Part shown: piece by piece, positions 1 through 9,270 of the stretch
Layout: each line of letters starts with the position of its first letter
How positions within the stretch are numbered: the first letter of the stretch is position 1
Assembly (NCBI GenBank): GCA_028687425.1
Contig: JAQUAD010000007.1
Coordinates: 1 to 64,000 of the forward strand
Direction: 5' to 3'
Origin: Sideroxydans sp.
Lineage (GTDB): Bacteria; Pseudomonadota; Gammaproteobacteria; Burkholderiales; Gallionellaceae
Length of the DNA: 64,000 bases
Notes under the pieces: model-generated
The model's input: the letters and a program-made list of their open reading frames with translations, nothing else
Databases searched by the model: none
What the model was told of the DNA's origin: nothing
Made by a program: the position numbers and the translations under genes

Positions 1-1
1 C

Positions 2-643
2 ATGGTGCTGGGGATCTTGGGGCCGTTGTTCATCATCTTTCATTCCACCTATCACGTATATATCCCATTCATTCATCAAACCGGATCGATCAACGCTGCT
101 GTGGCGATGTACTGCATGCTGCTGGTGTCTGGTAGTGGTACGTTTGGCCGTTTCTTCTATACGAAAATTCACCATGGTCTCTATGGTCGTCAGGCGACCG
201 TGAATGAGTTGCGTGCGGAAATGGAGCAGACGGGTGACATCAAGTCGATGTTCGGTTTTGCGCCAAATATCGAGCAGCAGCTTCAGGCATTCCATGACAT
301 GGCCGAGAAATATGCCAAGGAGACTGGCTACGGATTCATCAGTTTTGCCAAAATGGGGATCAGGTCGGCAATCCTGTCACACCGCCTGCCCATGGAGTTG
401 CATCAGGTGATGCGTGCACAGGGGGCCGAGAAGCAATTCAGTGCCGAGCAAAGCAAGGGGCTGGAAAAGATGTATGAGGAGTATAAGGAAAAGATCACTG
501 CCTACCTGCATGCCGTGCGCGATGCCGCACAGTTCCATACCTACGAGCGCCTGTTTTCCTGGTGGCATATTTTCCATATACCGCTGGTATTCATGATGGT
601 GTTCAGTGCCATCTATCACGTCTACGCTGTTCACGCTTACTGA
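2..643 (+). CDS. Membrane b-type cytochrome-like protein (3' part)
   Basis: The window opens inside or at the very start of this gene, so the true start cannot be fixed. An ATG lies at position 2, but the frame is probably open upstream. The 213 visible residues have hydrophobic segments near residues 1-20, 30-50 and 190-210. Histidines sit in and around them (HSTYH near residue 14, KIHHGLYG near residue 56, WHIFH and YHVYAVH at the C-terminus), the pattern expected of a b-haem or quinone-interacting integral membrane protein. The middle (about 60-180) is charged and helical. It ends 12 bases before the ATG of a 24-haem cytochrome, so it is probably the inner-membrane electron entry or exit of the same conduit. 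I do not recognise a named family, and the function is inferred from histidines and context. Confidence 0.6.
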   Translation: MVLGILGPLFIIFHSTYHVYIPFIHQTGSINAAVAMYCMLLVSGSGTFGRFFYTKIHHGLYGRQATVNELRAEMEQTGDIKSMFGFAPNIEQQLQAFHDMAEKYAKETGYGFISFAKMGIRSAILSHRLPMELHQVMRAQGAEKQFSAEQSKGLEKMYEEYKEKITAYLHAVRDAAQFHTYERLFSWWHIFHIPLVFMMVFSAIYHVYAVHAY

Positions 644-655
644 TTGATTAGAAAT

Positions 656-2455
656 ATGTTTATTCGCGCACTCACACTTGTCTTCTTCTTGTTCGTCCTG
701 CCCATGCAGGCGCACGCCAACAAACTTCTGATGCCGGGCGACGTCATCAAGGGTCATGCCAAAGAAGAAGAGAAGTGCGAGCTTTGCCATAAGAAGTTCG
801 ATAAGAAAGCGCAGAATAATCTGTGTATGGATTGCCATAAGGATGTTGGCAAGGATGTCGCCGAGAAGAAGGGGCATCATGGGCGCATCGATACGACGAA
901 AGATTGCAAAGAGTGTCACGCTGAGCATAAAGGACGCGATTTCAAGGCAGCCGAATTCGATCAGAAAAAATTCGATCACAAGCTGACTGACTTTGAACTC
1001 AAGGGCGGGCATTTGGCTTCAAAGGTCAAGTGCGAGAGTTGTCATAAGGCGGGGAAGAAATTCCGTGAGGCACCACAACTTTGCTTCAGCTGCCACAAAA
1101 AGGATGACAAGCACAAAGGCGGTCTCGGTGAAGATTGCGGCAAGTGCCACGTAGAAAAGGACTGGAAAACCACTAACTTCGATCACAGCAAGACCAAGTT
1201 CAAGCTGGAAGGCAAGCACGTCGATGTGAAGTGCCTGAAGTGTCACATCGATCACAAGTACAAAAACACGCCGATGGCTTGTGTCGCCTGCCACAAGAAG
1301 GATGATGACAAGGCCCACAACGGCAAGTTGGGCAAGAAGTGCGAGTCATGCCATACGGCCAAGGACTGGAAACAGACCAAATTCAATCACGACAAGACGG
1401 AATTCCCGTTGCTGGGCAAGCACGTGGAAGTGAAGTGCGACAAGTGCCATATCAACAAGAAGTACAAAGGTACGCCGAAGAAATGTAATGAGTGTCACAA
1501 GAAGGATGACGACAAGGCGCACAAGGGCAAGTTCGGCCAGAAGTGTGAGACCTGCCACGTAGAGAAAGACTGGAAAGAAATCAAATTCGATCACAACAAA
1601 CAGACCAAGTTCGATCTGCTCGGCAAGCACAAGAAGGCTAAGTGCACTGATTGCCATAAGGGCGACCTGTACAAAGACAAGTTGAAGATGACTTGCGTCT
1701 CATGCCATAAAAAAGACGACGACAAGGCGCACAAGGGCAACTTCGGTATCAAGTGTGAGACATGTCACGTTGCTGACGACTGGAAGGACATCAAATTCGA
1801 CCACGACAAGCAGACGAAGTATCCGCTTCTGGGCAAGCACAAGAAGACCAAGTGCACGGATTGCCACAAGGGCGATCTGTACAAGGACAAGCTGCAGAAG
1901 GATTGCATCAGCTGTCACCAGAAGGACGATGACAAGTCGCACAAAGGCCAGGAAGGCAAGAAGTGCGAAACATGTCACATCGAAAACTCGTGGAAGGAAG
2001 TGGACAAGTTCAACCACAATCGTATGTCCACTTTCCCGTTGTTGGGGCGGCATGCACTGGTAGCTTGCAAGAAGTGCCACTCGGCTCCGACGTTCAAGGA
2101 TGCAAAATCGGACTGCTGGTCATGCCATGAGAAGGATGATGCGGATGTCCATCGTCGCCGCTTGGGAACCGAATGTCAGGTTTGCCACTCTACGCGCTCG
2201 TGGGCGGCATGGGACTTCGATCACAATAAGACCAATTTCAAGCTGGATGGTCCGCACAAGAAGACAGCCAACAAGTGCTATGCTTGCCATTTCAAGCCGA
2301 TGGCCAAGAAAGTCGTGACTTCCACTGCCTGTGGCAGCTGTCACGAGCGGGATGATGTGCACAACGGCAATTTTGGTGATCGCTGCGAGCGTTGCCACGA
2401 AGGCAACGACTGGAAAACTGTCAAGATGGGTGTGGTTGTGCCCAAGAAGAATTAG
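656..2455 (+). CDS. 24-haem c-type cytochrome, secreted
   Basis: The protein has 599 residues from the ATG at 656. A TTG at 644 is in frame, but the ATG gives a clean signal peptide (basic MFIR, hydrophobic core, cleavage after AHA). I count 24 CXXCH haem-binding motifs and no other recognisable domain. The chain is very lysine-rich. After two N-terminal motifs it is built from seven copies of a module of about 68 residues carrying three haems each, ending with one extra motif. Each module has a (K/E)(D/N)W motif after its first haem, F(D/N)H and GKH histidines as possible distal ligands, and a KKDDDKAH-like linker. It probably acts as a periplasmic or outer-membrane electron wire. It lies between a membrane b-type protein and a second multihaem cytochrome plus porin. 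Function in Fe(II) oxidation or other extracellular electron transfer is inferred. Confidence 0.9.
   Translation: MFIRALTLVFFLFVLPMQAHANKLLMPGDVIKGHAKEEEKCELCHKKFDKKAQNNLCMDCHKDVGKDVAEKKGHHGRIDTTKDCKECHAEHKGRDFKAAEFDQKKFDHKLTDFELKGGHLASKVKCESCHKAGKKFREAPQLCFSCHKKDDKHKGGLGEDCGKCHVEKDWKTTNFDHSKTKFKLEGKHVDVKCLKCHIDHKYKNTPMACVACHKKDDDKAHNGKLGKKCESCHTAKDWKQTKFNHDKTEFPLLGKHVEVKCDKCHINKKYKGTPKKCNECHKKDDDKAHKGKFGQKCETCHVEKDWKEIKFDHNKQTKFDLLGKHKKAKCTDCHKGDLYKDKLKMTCVSCHKKDDDKAHKGNFGIKCETCHVADDWKDIKFDHDKQTKYPLLGKHKKTKCTDCHKGDLYKDKLQKDCISCHQKDDDKSHKGQEGKKCETCHIENSWKEVDKFNHNRMSTFPLLGRHALVACKKCHSAPTFKDAKSDCWSCHEKDDADVHRRRLGTECQVCHSTRSWAAWDFDHNKTNFKLDGPHKKTANKCYACHFKPMAKKVVTSTACGSCHERDDVHNGNFGDRCERCHEGNDWKTVKMGVVVPKKN
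905..2380 (+). repeat. Tandem trihaem modules within the 24-haem cytochrome
   Basis: Seven successive units of about 68 codons (roughly 204 bp) each encode three CXXCH motifs. The central copies (about 1340-1980) are the most alike. Recurrent landmarks are CExCH then DW, F(D/N)H, LLGKH, KCxxCH, YK, CxxCH and KKDDDKAHKG. The arrangement suggests growth by unequal recombination. Confidence 0.85.
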
Positions 2456-2533
2456 CGGGAAATGTCAAGTTTGCCCTTGGCAGCTGCTGAGGCATACTGA
2501 GCAAATAGTTAGTGAACTATCGAGGAGGCTGTC

Positions 2534-3604
2534 ATGGAGAGAAAATCAGGTTTTATCGGTGCGTTGTTCGCCGTTTTATTGGCAGTGGCCAGCCTGCAGG
2601 CAGGTGCTGCCGAGCAGATCGGGCGTGATTTCAATCATATGGCGACGGGCTTCCCGCTTTCTGGCGGACACGCCGCAGCGGCATGCGAGAGTTGCCACGT
2701 AGGCGGTGTGTTCAAAGGTACACCGCGCGCCTGTGACGGGTGTCATGCCGTCGGCAAACGCGTAGTGGCCACACCCAAGAACGACAAGCACATCGTGACC
2801 GATGCACCTTGCGAGAGTTGTCACTTCAATACTGCGACCTGGCTGGGCGTGCGGTATAACCATGGCTCGGCCGTAGCAGGACAATGCATGAATTGTCATA
2901 ACGGACGCCAGGCTGCAGGTAAGGCAGCGAGCCACAGCACGGGCAACAAGGCCACAAAATCCTGTGATAACTGCCACAGAACCTTTGCGTGGACTCCGGC
3001 AAGCTGGAACCATGCGGGCGCGGCGGGAGTTTGTTCGACTTGCCATGTCAATAGCCCGGATGTGAGTACGGCGAATCGTAAACCGGCAAGCCATACTCCG
3101 GCTGTCTTGAAAGGCCAACTCGAATGCGACTCTTGCCATAACTATATTGGCTGGTATCCAAACCGATACAATCACAATACAGCTGCAGCATGTTCAAGCT
3201 GCCACCTGAATGGGGTCAAGGCCGTTGGTCAACCGACAAGCCATAATTCGTTTACTAATTGGCCAACTGAGTGCAATCAGTGCCACACAACGACCACCAC
3301 TTGGGCGGGGGCGCTGGGGGCCAAGCCAGTCGGCCATATTCCTAATGATTCAACCGCGTCGTGCAGTTCCTGTCATATCGGTAGCGGCGTGGCAAGTGGC
3401 GCAACATTGCATACTTATGTAACGACTTATGCTTGTTACATTTGCCATGGAAGTAACACCGCTTACTCAGGACAAGGGCAAAAAACTGCAAGATGGCCAA
3501 ATTTCCATGAAAGCAGCAAGAATCCTTCGGCAACCGACTGTTCGGCAAGCGGCTGCCACAGGCCGCTCGGCAGCAAAGGTGCAACTTACACCAAATGGGA
3601 TTGA
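2534..3604 (+). CDS. Multihaem c-type cytochrome, 11 CXXCH plus one CX4CH
   Basis: The protein has 356 residues and starts at the ATG behind a strong GAGGAGG ribosome-binding site. The signal peptide spans about residues 1-25 (cleavage after AGA or GAA). I count eleven CXXCH motifs and one CX4CH motif (CSASGCH) near the C-terminus, giving 12 predicted haems. The first 60 mature residues (FNH, GFPLSGGH, CESCH, FKGTPRACDGCH) resemble the trihaem module of the upstream gene. The rest is much less lysine-rich and high in Ser/Thr/Asn, so it may sit in a different place, such as inside the porin or on the cell surface. It lies 78 bp after the 24-haem gene and before the porin gene, so the three products probably form one conduit. 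Confidence 0.9.
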   Translation: MERKSGFIGALFAVLLAVASLQAGAAEQIGRDFNHMATGFPLSGGHAAAACESCHVGGVFKGTPRACDGCHAVGKRVVATPKNDKHIVTDAPCESCHFNTATWLGVRYNHGSAVAGQCMNCHNGRQAAGKAASHSTGNKATKSCDNCHRTFAWTPASWNHAGAAGVCSTCHVNSPDVSTANRKPASHTPAVLKGQLECDSCHNYIGWYPNRYNHNTAAACSSCHLNGVKAVGQPTSHNSFTNWPTECNQCHTTTTTWAGALGAKPVGHIPNDSTASCSSCHIGSGVASGATLHTYVTTYACYICHGSNTAYSGQGQKTARWPNFHESSKNPSATDCSASGCHRPLGSKGATYTKWD

Positions 3605-3619
3605 GGTATGTAGCTTCAG

Positions 3620-3650
3620 AGCCGCACAAGCTTAAGCTTGTGCGGCTTTT
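3620..3650 (+). terminator. Perfect palindrome with short T run between cytochrome and porin genes
   Basis: 14-bp perfectly complementary arms (3620-3633 and 3634-3647, with a HindIII-like centre) are followed by a short T run. It looks like an intrinsic, possibly bidirectional or leaky, terminator. Its place inside an otherwise co-directional cluster suggests it tunes cytochrome-to-porin expression. Confidence 0.6.
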
Positions 3651-3689
3651 GTTGCCAAAATGACAAATATAGCGTTTCAGGAGTAGAGC

Positions 3690-5822
3690 ATGATTTCAAA
3701 GTTTCAAAACTATCTTGCTGCAATAGTGTTGTTGGCGGGGATGCATGTCGGTGGGGCCTTGGCGCAACCGTTGGACGATGTTTCGCTCGAATACCAGACC
3801 GACGGTATTGTCGCCACGGTCCGCATGACAGAGCCTGTGCGTTATCTGCGGCACTTCCCGGCCAATGGCGGACAGACGCTGGAAATTTTTTACGAGCGCG
3901 TACGCGGCGCAACGGTTGAAGAAAAGTGGGTGGATAACGAAACGCGGAATTCGCCGCCATCTGGTTTGATCCCTTCCTTTACGGTGACTACGCGTGACCA
4001 GGCGACCCATCCAAAACTGGTGGTGGAGTTCTCTCGGGAGGCACATTTCAGTGTATCTGCCGGCAAGGATCAACGTAGTTTCCTGATCACCATTAAGCCG
4101 GATCGCTCAAGTGCGGCGGTGGCATTGCCTTACCTTCCGGCCATTAGTGCTGCGCGAGCAACGCCCGGGGATGCAAACCTGACAGAAAACAACAAGCAGG
4201 CGTTTGAATTGATGGGGCAGGCGCGCGATGCCCTCGCTGCAAAAAAGAACGATGAAGCTGTGGGGGTGTTGAACAAGTTGTTGATGTTGCCGCCCAATGA
4301 TTACAGTGAGGATGCGCAAGAATGGGTGGGTGTGGCGCGTGAGCGTGCCGGCCAATATGACAAAGCCAAGACGGAATATGACCTGTACCTGAACCTCTAT
4401 CCCAAAGGTGAAGGCGTGCCGCGTGTGATGCAGCGCTTGGCCGGGTTGTCGGGGACGGCAAGCGGGCCGGGCATTGTCGAGGCAACTGAAAAGAAACGAG
4501 AGGCGCGCTGGACTACCTTCGGTAGCCTCTCCGGGCATTACTATTTCGGATCCAGCAAGATCGATTCGACGACCACGTTCAATAATGCCACTGACACGCA
4601 ATCCTTGACCTTGACCGACCAGTCCATGTTTATCACGACAGAAGATGTTTCCGGTCGTTATACAAGCGATGAAGTGGATGGGCGTTTGGTGTTCCGCGGT
4701 AACAACACCCAGAATTTTCTCGCCAATCAGGCGGGGCAGAATCGAATCAGTTCGTTGTATGGCGAGATCAAGGGGCGCAAGCAGGATTACCTGTTGCGGC
4801 TGGGACGTCAGTCATCCAACGGCGCGGGTGTTTTGGGACGCTTCGATGGCCTCACCGGCTCATATGGTGATGCAGCGTATTACCGGGTGAATGGTGTGGT
4901 CGGTAAGCTGGCTGATTATAGCGACAGCACTTCGCCTACATTCTTTGGCGCGAGCGTGGACAGCGGTGCATTTACCGCATACGGCATCAATCAGACCGTG
5001 GATGGTGTGCTGGATCGCCGGGCGGTCGGTGGTGAATGGCGCTATTTCGTAGACAAGAATTCGGCTTTTGCCATGGTTGATTACGATATTAACTTCAAGG
5101 CACTGAATGCTGCCCAGCTAATGGGGACGCTGAATGCCTTCGACGCCTCCTGGAATTTCATGCTGGATCATCGCAAAACGCCTTCGCTGAGCATACGGAA
5201 TGCCTTGTATGGTGCAACGACATCTTCAATCAGCGTCCTGCAACAGGCTTTGTCCGCAAGTGCAGTGCGCGATCTGGCGCTGGAGCGGACTGCTACCACC
5301 AACATGGGGCAGATCGGCATCACCAAGCCGTTGAATGAAAAATGGCAGGCGGGCGGGGATGTGCGTCTTACCAACACAACAGCAACTGCAGCGAGCGGCG
5401 TACTGAACAGTATTCAAGGCTACCTGGAGGCAAACCCAAGCCGCGGTACCGAGAAGAGCGTGACTGCCCAACTGATCGGCACGGGTTTATATAAAACCGG
5501 AGATATTTGGTCGTTCAGTGCGACGTTGAATACCAGTAGCCTGGTCAAGGGGAACTCGTTCTTTGTGTACAACCACACCGACATGAAGTACCGCCAGTAT
5601 GGCTGGGGGCTGGACAGCTCTTTGCAACTGTACAAACAGACCGACCAGTTTAATGCGGTCACTACGCGTTTCTCGCCAACTGTTCGTGCTTCTTATCGCA
5701 TGAAGGAGCAAATCACTTTGGATGCGGAACTCGGTTTTGAAAGCACCAAGAGTGAAGGGGCGAGTGTGACGACCAAGATCTCACGCATCTTTGGTTCCGC
5801 AGGTTTGCGCTGGGATTTCTAA
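3690..5822 (+). CDS. Outer-membrane porin with N-terminal periplasmic and TPR regions (electron-conduit type)
   Basis: The protein has 710 residues. The start is an ATG after CAGGAG, with a signal peptide cleaved after ALA near residue 25. Residues 26-150 are beta-rich and resemble the periplasmic domains of envelope proteins. Residues about 165-255 contain TPR-like helices (QAFELMGQARDALAAKK and AQEWVGVARERAGQYDKA). From about residue 270 the chain alternates amphipathic strands rich in Tyr, Thr and Gly and ends in RWDF, the terminal aromatic signature of BAM-folded barrels. Porins next to multihaem cytochromes are known from MtrAB/PioAB-type conduits. This one is too long and too different to name mtrB, and its order resembles what I recall as the PCC3 cluster of Gallionellaceae. 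The assignment as barrel is firm; the electron-conduit role is inferred from neighbours. Confidence 0.8.
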   Translation: MISKFQNYLAAIVLLAGMHVGGALAQPLDDVSLEYQTDGIVATVRMTEPVRYLRHFPANGGQTLEIFYERVRGATVEEKWVDNETRNSPPSGLIPSFTVTTRDQATHPKLVVEFSREAHFSVSAGKDQRSFLITIKPDRSSAAVALPYLPAISAARATPGDANLTENNKQAFELMGQARDALAAKKNDEAVGVLNKLLMLPPNDYSEDAQEWVGVARERAGQYDKAKTEYDLYLNLYPKGEGVPRVMQRLAGLSGTASGPGIVEATEKKREARWTTFGSLSGHYYFGSSKIDSTTTFNNATDTQSLTLTDQSMFITTEDVSGRYTSDEVDGRLVFRGNNTQNFLANQAGQNRISSLYGEIKGRKQDYLLRLGRQSSNGAGVLGRFDGLTGSYGDAAYYRVNGVVGKLADYSDSTSPTFFGASVDSGAFTAYGINQTVDGVLDRRAVGGEWRYFVDKNSAFAMVDYDINFKALNAAQLMGTLNAFDASWNFMLDHRKTPSLSIRNALYGATTSSISVLQQALSASAVRDLALERTATTNMGQIGITKPLNEKWQAGGDVRLTNTTATAASGVLNSIQGYLEANPSRGTEKSVTAQLIGTGLYKTGDIWSFSATLNTSSLVKGNSFFVYNHTDMKYRQYGWGLDSSLQLYKQTDQFNAVTTRFSPTVRASYRMKEQITLDAELGFESTKSEGASVTTKISRIFGSAGLRWDF

Positions 5823-5847
5823 AGCCTGCGAAGCATCGTTAATAAAG

Positions 5848-5877
5848 GCTGCCGGAGTTGATCCGGCAGCTTTTTTT
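5848..5877 (+). terminator. Intrinsic terminator after porin gene
   Basis: A 9-bp perfect stem (5848-5856 with 5862-5870), a GTTGA loop and a run of seven T end the cytochrome/porin cluster before sucC. Confidence 0.9.
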
Positions 5878-5947
5878 ATAGTGATCATAACGACACGAAG
5901 TGTTGTGCTCTGGTAAATTGCGGACTCGTCTCATCCGGGGGGGCATT

Positions 5948-7117
5948 ATGAAAATCCATGAATATCAGGGTAAAGAAATCTTGCGCGAGTTCGGCGTACC
6001 TACGCCGCGCGGTACGGCGTGCTTTAATACAGATGAAGCGCTAGCAGCGGCAAAGCAGCTCGGCGGAAAAGTCTGGGTGGTGAAAGCGCAGATCCATGCG
6101 GGTGGCCGTGGCAAGGGCGGCGGCGTCAAAGTTGCAAAATCGCTGGATGAGGTGAGCCAGTATGCGCAGCAGATACTCGGTATGCAATTGGTGACGCACC
6201 AGACGGGACCGGAAGGTCAAAAGGTGCGGCGCCTGTTGATCGAGGAAGGGGCGGCTATCGTCAAGGAATTCTATGTCGGGATGGTGGTGGACCGCGTGGC
6301 ACAGCGCGTGGCGTTGCTGGCTTCCAGCGAAGGCGGCATGGAGATCGAGGAGGTTGCCAAGCATTCGCCAGAAAAGATTCAAACTGTTCGTATCGATCCG
6401 GCTGCGGGATTGGATGTTGACGAGGCTGCCGCGGTTGCGCGGGCTATCGGTATTCCTGAGGTGGCGAATGCCGAGGCAGTCAAGGTACTGCAGGGCTTGT
6501 ATCAGGCTTTCGTGGAGAAAGATGCGATGCTGGCTGAGATCAACCCCTTGATCGTTACTGCTGATAACCACGTTGTCGCACTGGATGCCAAATTCAATTT
6601 CGATTCCAATGCCTTGTACCGTCATCCAGAGGTTGTGGCGATGCGCGATCTGGATGAAGAAGATCCGGCAGAGATCGAAGCATCGAAATTCGACCTGTCA
6701 TACATTTCATTGGACGGTGACATCGGTTGTCTGGTGAATGGTGCCGGACTGGCGATGGCGACCATGGATATCATCAAGCTTTATGGCGGGAGTCCGGCCA
6801 ATTTTCTGGATGTCGGCGGTGGCGCTACTACGGAGAAAGTCACCGAGGCATTCAAGCTGATGCTGAAGAATCCTCATCTCAAGGCAATCCTGGTCAATAT
6901 ATTCGGCGGCATCATGAAGTGCGATGTGATTGCTGAAGGCGTGGTGGCTGCCGCGCGCCAAGTGCATCTGACCGTGCCTTTGGTGGTGCGTCTGGAGGGC
7001 ACCAATGTCGATCTCGGCAAGAAAATACTGGCCGAATCCGGTTTGCCCATCATCTCAGGGAATGACATGGCAGATGCGGCGCAGAAAGTCGTGGCCGCAG
7101 CCAAGGAGGCAAAATGA
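5948..7117 (+). CDS. sucC: Succinyl-CoA synthetase (ADP-forming), beta subunit
   Basis: The protein has 389 residues. I chose the ATG at 5948 because [18 protein letters not shown] is the standard SucC N-terminus and a G-rich ribosome-binding site precedes it. It has the ATP-grasp fold (residues about 1-230, with [10 protein letters not shown] nucleotide-binding loop) and a C-terminal CoA-ligase domain ([19 protein letters not shown]). Together with SucD it converts succinyl-CoA to succinate with substrate-level ATP formation in the TCA cycle. The stop overlaps the sucD start (ATGA), so the two are translationally coupled. Length and motifs match the family, with nothing unusual. Confidence 0.97.
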   Translation: MKIHEYQGKEILREFGVPTPRGTACFNTDEALAAAKQLGGKVWVVKAQIHAGGRGKGGGVKVAKSLDEVSQYAQQILGMQLVTHQTGPEGQKVRRLLIEEGAAIVKEFYVGMVVDRVAQRVALLASSEGGMEIEEVAKHSPEKIQTVRIDPAAGLDVDEAAAVARAIGIPEVANAEAVKVLQGLYQAFVEKDAMLAEINPLIVTADNHVVALDAKFNFDSNALYRHPEVVAMRDLDEEDPAEIEASKFDLSYISLDGDIGCLVNGAGLAMATMDIIKLYGGSPANFLDVGGGATTEKVTEAFKLMLKNPHLKAILVNIFGGIMKCDVIAEGVVAAARQVHLTVPLVVRLEGTNVDLGKKILAESGLPIISGNDMADAAQKVVAAAKEAK

Positions 7118-7995
7118 GCATCCTCATCAATAAAGACACCAGAGTCATCACACAAGGCATGACCGGCAAGGTTGGTCAGTTCCACACCCAGCAATGCAAA
7201 GCCTACGCGAACGGTGCCAACTGTTTCGTTGCAGGTGTGAATCCCAAGAAGGCGGGCGAGGAATTCGAGGGTATACCGGTGTACGCCTCGGTGCGCGATG
7301 CCAAGCAAGCGACAGGCGCAACCGTGTCGGTGATCTATGTGCCGCCATCGGGTGCGGCGGCGGCCATCGATGAGGCAGTGGAGGCAGAACTCGATCTGGT
7401 GATCTGTATCACGGAAGGTATTCCGGTACATGACATGATCAAGACGCGTTACAAGATGCAAGGCAAGAAGACCTTGCTGATCGGGCCGAACTGCCCCGGC
7501 TTGATCACGCCGGACGAGATCAAGATCGGCATCATGCCGGGCCATATCCACAAGAAAGGGCGCATCGGCGTCGTATCCCGTTCGGGAACTTTGACGTATG
7601 AGGCGGTTGGGCAATTGACGGCTTTAGGCTATGGTCAATCGTCCTGCGTGGGTATCGGTGGCGACCCCATCAATGGCCTGAAGCATATCGATGTGTTGCG
7701 CATGTTCAATGAAGATCCCGACACAGACGCTGTGATCATGGTGGGCGAGATCGGGGGGAGCGACGAAGAGGAATGTGCGCGCTGGATCAAGGGCAACATG
7801 CAGAAGCCTGTAGTCGGTTTCATCGCGGGCATTACGGCCCCGCCGGGTAAGCGCATGGGTCATGCCGGCGCAATCATCTCGGGCGGCCAAGGTGGAGCGG
7901 AAGACAAGTTGGCAGTGATGGAAGAAAGTGGGATCTACATCACGCGTAATCCTGCCGAGATGGGCCGTACCATGCAAAAGGTGCTGAAGGGATGA
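7114..7995 (+). CDS. sucD: Succinyl-CoA synthetase, alpha subunit
   Basis: The protein has 293 residues. The N-terminus ([24 protein letters not shown]) is the CoA-binding Rossmann domain. The phosphohistidine loop is visible as [10 protein letters not shown] near residue 247. It starts inside the last codons of sucC (ATGA overlap) and is followed 1 bp later by the TerC-family gene. It is the normal length for the family. Confidence 0.97.
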   Translation: MSILINKDTRVITQGMTGKVGQFHTQQCKAYANGANCFVAGVNPKKAGEEFEGIPVYASVRDAKQATGATVSVIYVPPSGAAAAIDEAVEAELDLVICITEGIPVHDMIKTRYKMQGKKTLLIGPNCPGLITPDEIKIGIMPGHIHKKGRIGVVSRSGTLTYEAVGQLTALGYGQSSCVGIGGDPINGLKHIDVLRMFNEDPDTDAVIMVGEIGGSDEEECARWIKGNMQKPVVGFIAGITAPPGKRMGHAGAIISGGQGGAEDKLAVMEESGIYITRNPAEMGRTMQKVLKG

Positions 7996-7996
7996 T

Positions 7997-8746
7997 ATGT
8001 TGGAAATGATACAGTCCACCCAGTTCTGGGTGGATGTACTCAAGATTATCCTGATCGATTTGCTACTGTCTGGGGACAACGCGGTCGTGATCGCGTTGGC
8101 TTGCCGAAATCTGCCTGAAACCCAGCGCAGAAAAGGCATTCTGTACGGTGTTGGTGGCGCCATCGGTTTACGGGTCGTCTTGACCTTGTTCGCTGTCGGG
8201 CTGCTGACGCTCCCTTATCTGAAGCTGATTGGTGCCTTGCTGCTGATGTGGGTGGCCATCAAGCTGATCCTTCCCGAGGATGAGGGGCATGACGGCGAAG
8301 GGATAAAGGCTGAAGCGCACCTTTGGGGGGCAGTAAAGACCATCATCATCGCCGATTTTGTGATGAGTCTGGATAATGTGTTGGGCGTGGCGGCGGCGGC
8401 CAAAGGAAACGTATGGTTGCTGGTTTTCGGCTTGCTGGTGAGTATCCCGATGATCGTCTGGAGCAGTCAGTTGGTGCTGAAGTTGATTGATCGCTACCCG
8501 TTCATAATCTTTGCCGGAGGTGCTTTGCTTGGATATGTGGCGGGCGAGATGCTGATCGGCGAGCCTTTGTTCAGCGCTTTGATCGATGCAAAACACTATA
8601 TGCATTGGCTGATACCGGTGATCTGCGCAATGTTGGTATTGATGGTGGGGCTGTGGCTAGGCAAGTCGCGCGCTGAAGTGGTGGTGCGCGACTTGGCGGA
8701 GGGCGTGGTTTCGGCCGGTGCAGATAGCCAAGGGGAAAGCAAATGA
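7997..8746 (+). CDS. TerC/YjbE-family integral membrane protein, probable metal exporter
   Basis: The protein has 249 residues with about seven hydrophobic helices. The paired acidic signatures of the TerC family are present (DLLLSGDNAVVIALA near residue 20 and DFVMSLDNVLGVAAAAKG near residue 117). Members of the YjbE/YkoY branch have been linked to Mn(II) export and metal loading of secreted enzymes; substrate here is not shown by sequence. It begins 1 bp after sucD and its stop overlaps the start of a universal stress protein, so all four genes are probably one operon. Confidence 0.85.
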   Translation: MLEMIQSTQFWVDVLKIILIDLLLSGDNAVVIALACRNLPETQRRKGILYGVGGAIGLRVVLTLFAVGLLTLPYLKLIGALLLMWVAIKLILPEDEGHDGEGIKAEAHLWGAVKTIIIADFVMSLDNVLGVAAAAKGNVWLLVFGLLVSIPMIVWSSQLVLKLIDRYPFIIFAGGALLGYVAGEMLIGEPLFSALIDAKHYMHWLIPVICAMLVLMVGLWLGKSRAEVVVRDLAEGVVSAGADSQGESK

Positions 8747-9168
8747 AGATTCTGATTCCGGTCGATGGTTCGCCGCATTCATTAAATGCGGTCGGGTATG
8801 CGATAAGCCTTGCCGCTGCATTGAGCGTGGAGCCGCAACTGTTGCTGCTCAATGTGCAGAGAAGTGTGGCGAGCGGCAACGTCAAGCGCTTTATCAATGC
8901 TGGAACAATAGATGAGTATGAGCGGGAGCTGGGGATGCAAGCATTGTATGCAGCTCGCCAGGCTTTGGAAGCAGCGGGCTGTGCATATCAATACCATTTG
9001 AGCGAGGGGCAGCCGGCTGCGGCGATTACGAAATACGCAGTAGAACAAGGTGTTACCCTGATTGTGATCGGCGCGCATGGCGAGAGCGGATTGGGGGCGC
9101 GCTTGCTAGGGTCGGTGGTGGACCAGGTGTTGAAATCCTCTGAGCTTCCTGTGACGGTCATTCACTGA
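8743..9168 (+). CDS. Universal stress protein, UspA family
   Basis: The protein is a single 141-residue Usp domain. The ATP-binding signature is present: LIPVDGS at the N-terminus and GAHGESGLGARLLGSV near residue 110 (G-2X-G-9X-G(S/T)). It is probably a small cytoplasmic ATP-binding stress protein. The start overlaps the TerC-family stop (ATGA). The specific stress cannot be read from sequence. Confidence 0.9.
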   Translation: MKILIPVDGSPHSLNAVGYAISLAAALSVEPQLLLLNVQRSVASGNVKRFINAGTIDEYERELGMQALYAARQALEAAGCAYQYHLSEGQPAAAITKYAVEQGVTLIVIGAHGESGLGARLLGSVVDQVLKSSELPVTVIH

Positions 9169-9200
9169 GGCAAAGCGCTGATAAATCAATCAGGTATGGA

Positions 9201-9228
9201 TTGACTTTCAAATTTGTTTTAGTATCTG
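9201..9228 (+). promoter_or_regulatory. Possible sigma-70 promoter for the signalling cluster
   Basis: TTGACT (9201-9206) and TATCTG (9223-9228) are separated by 16 bp, in the A/T-rich gap before the CHASE2 kinase gene. The -10 is weak, so this is a candidate only. Confidence 0.35.
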
Positions 9229-9270
9229 CCCGGCAAGTTCACAAAAGTTGAATATACGCTCAGGGTAAAC

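Noticed and set aside
905..2380. Regular repeats resembling a CRISPR or satellite array
   Set aside because: They are coding trihaem modules with a 204-bp period and amino-acid-level conservation, not short identical repeats with spacers.
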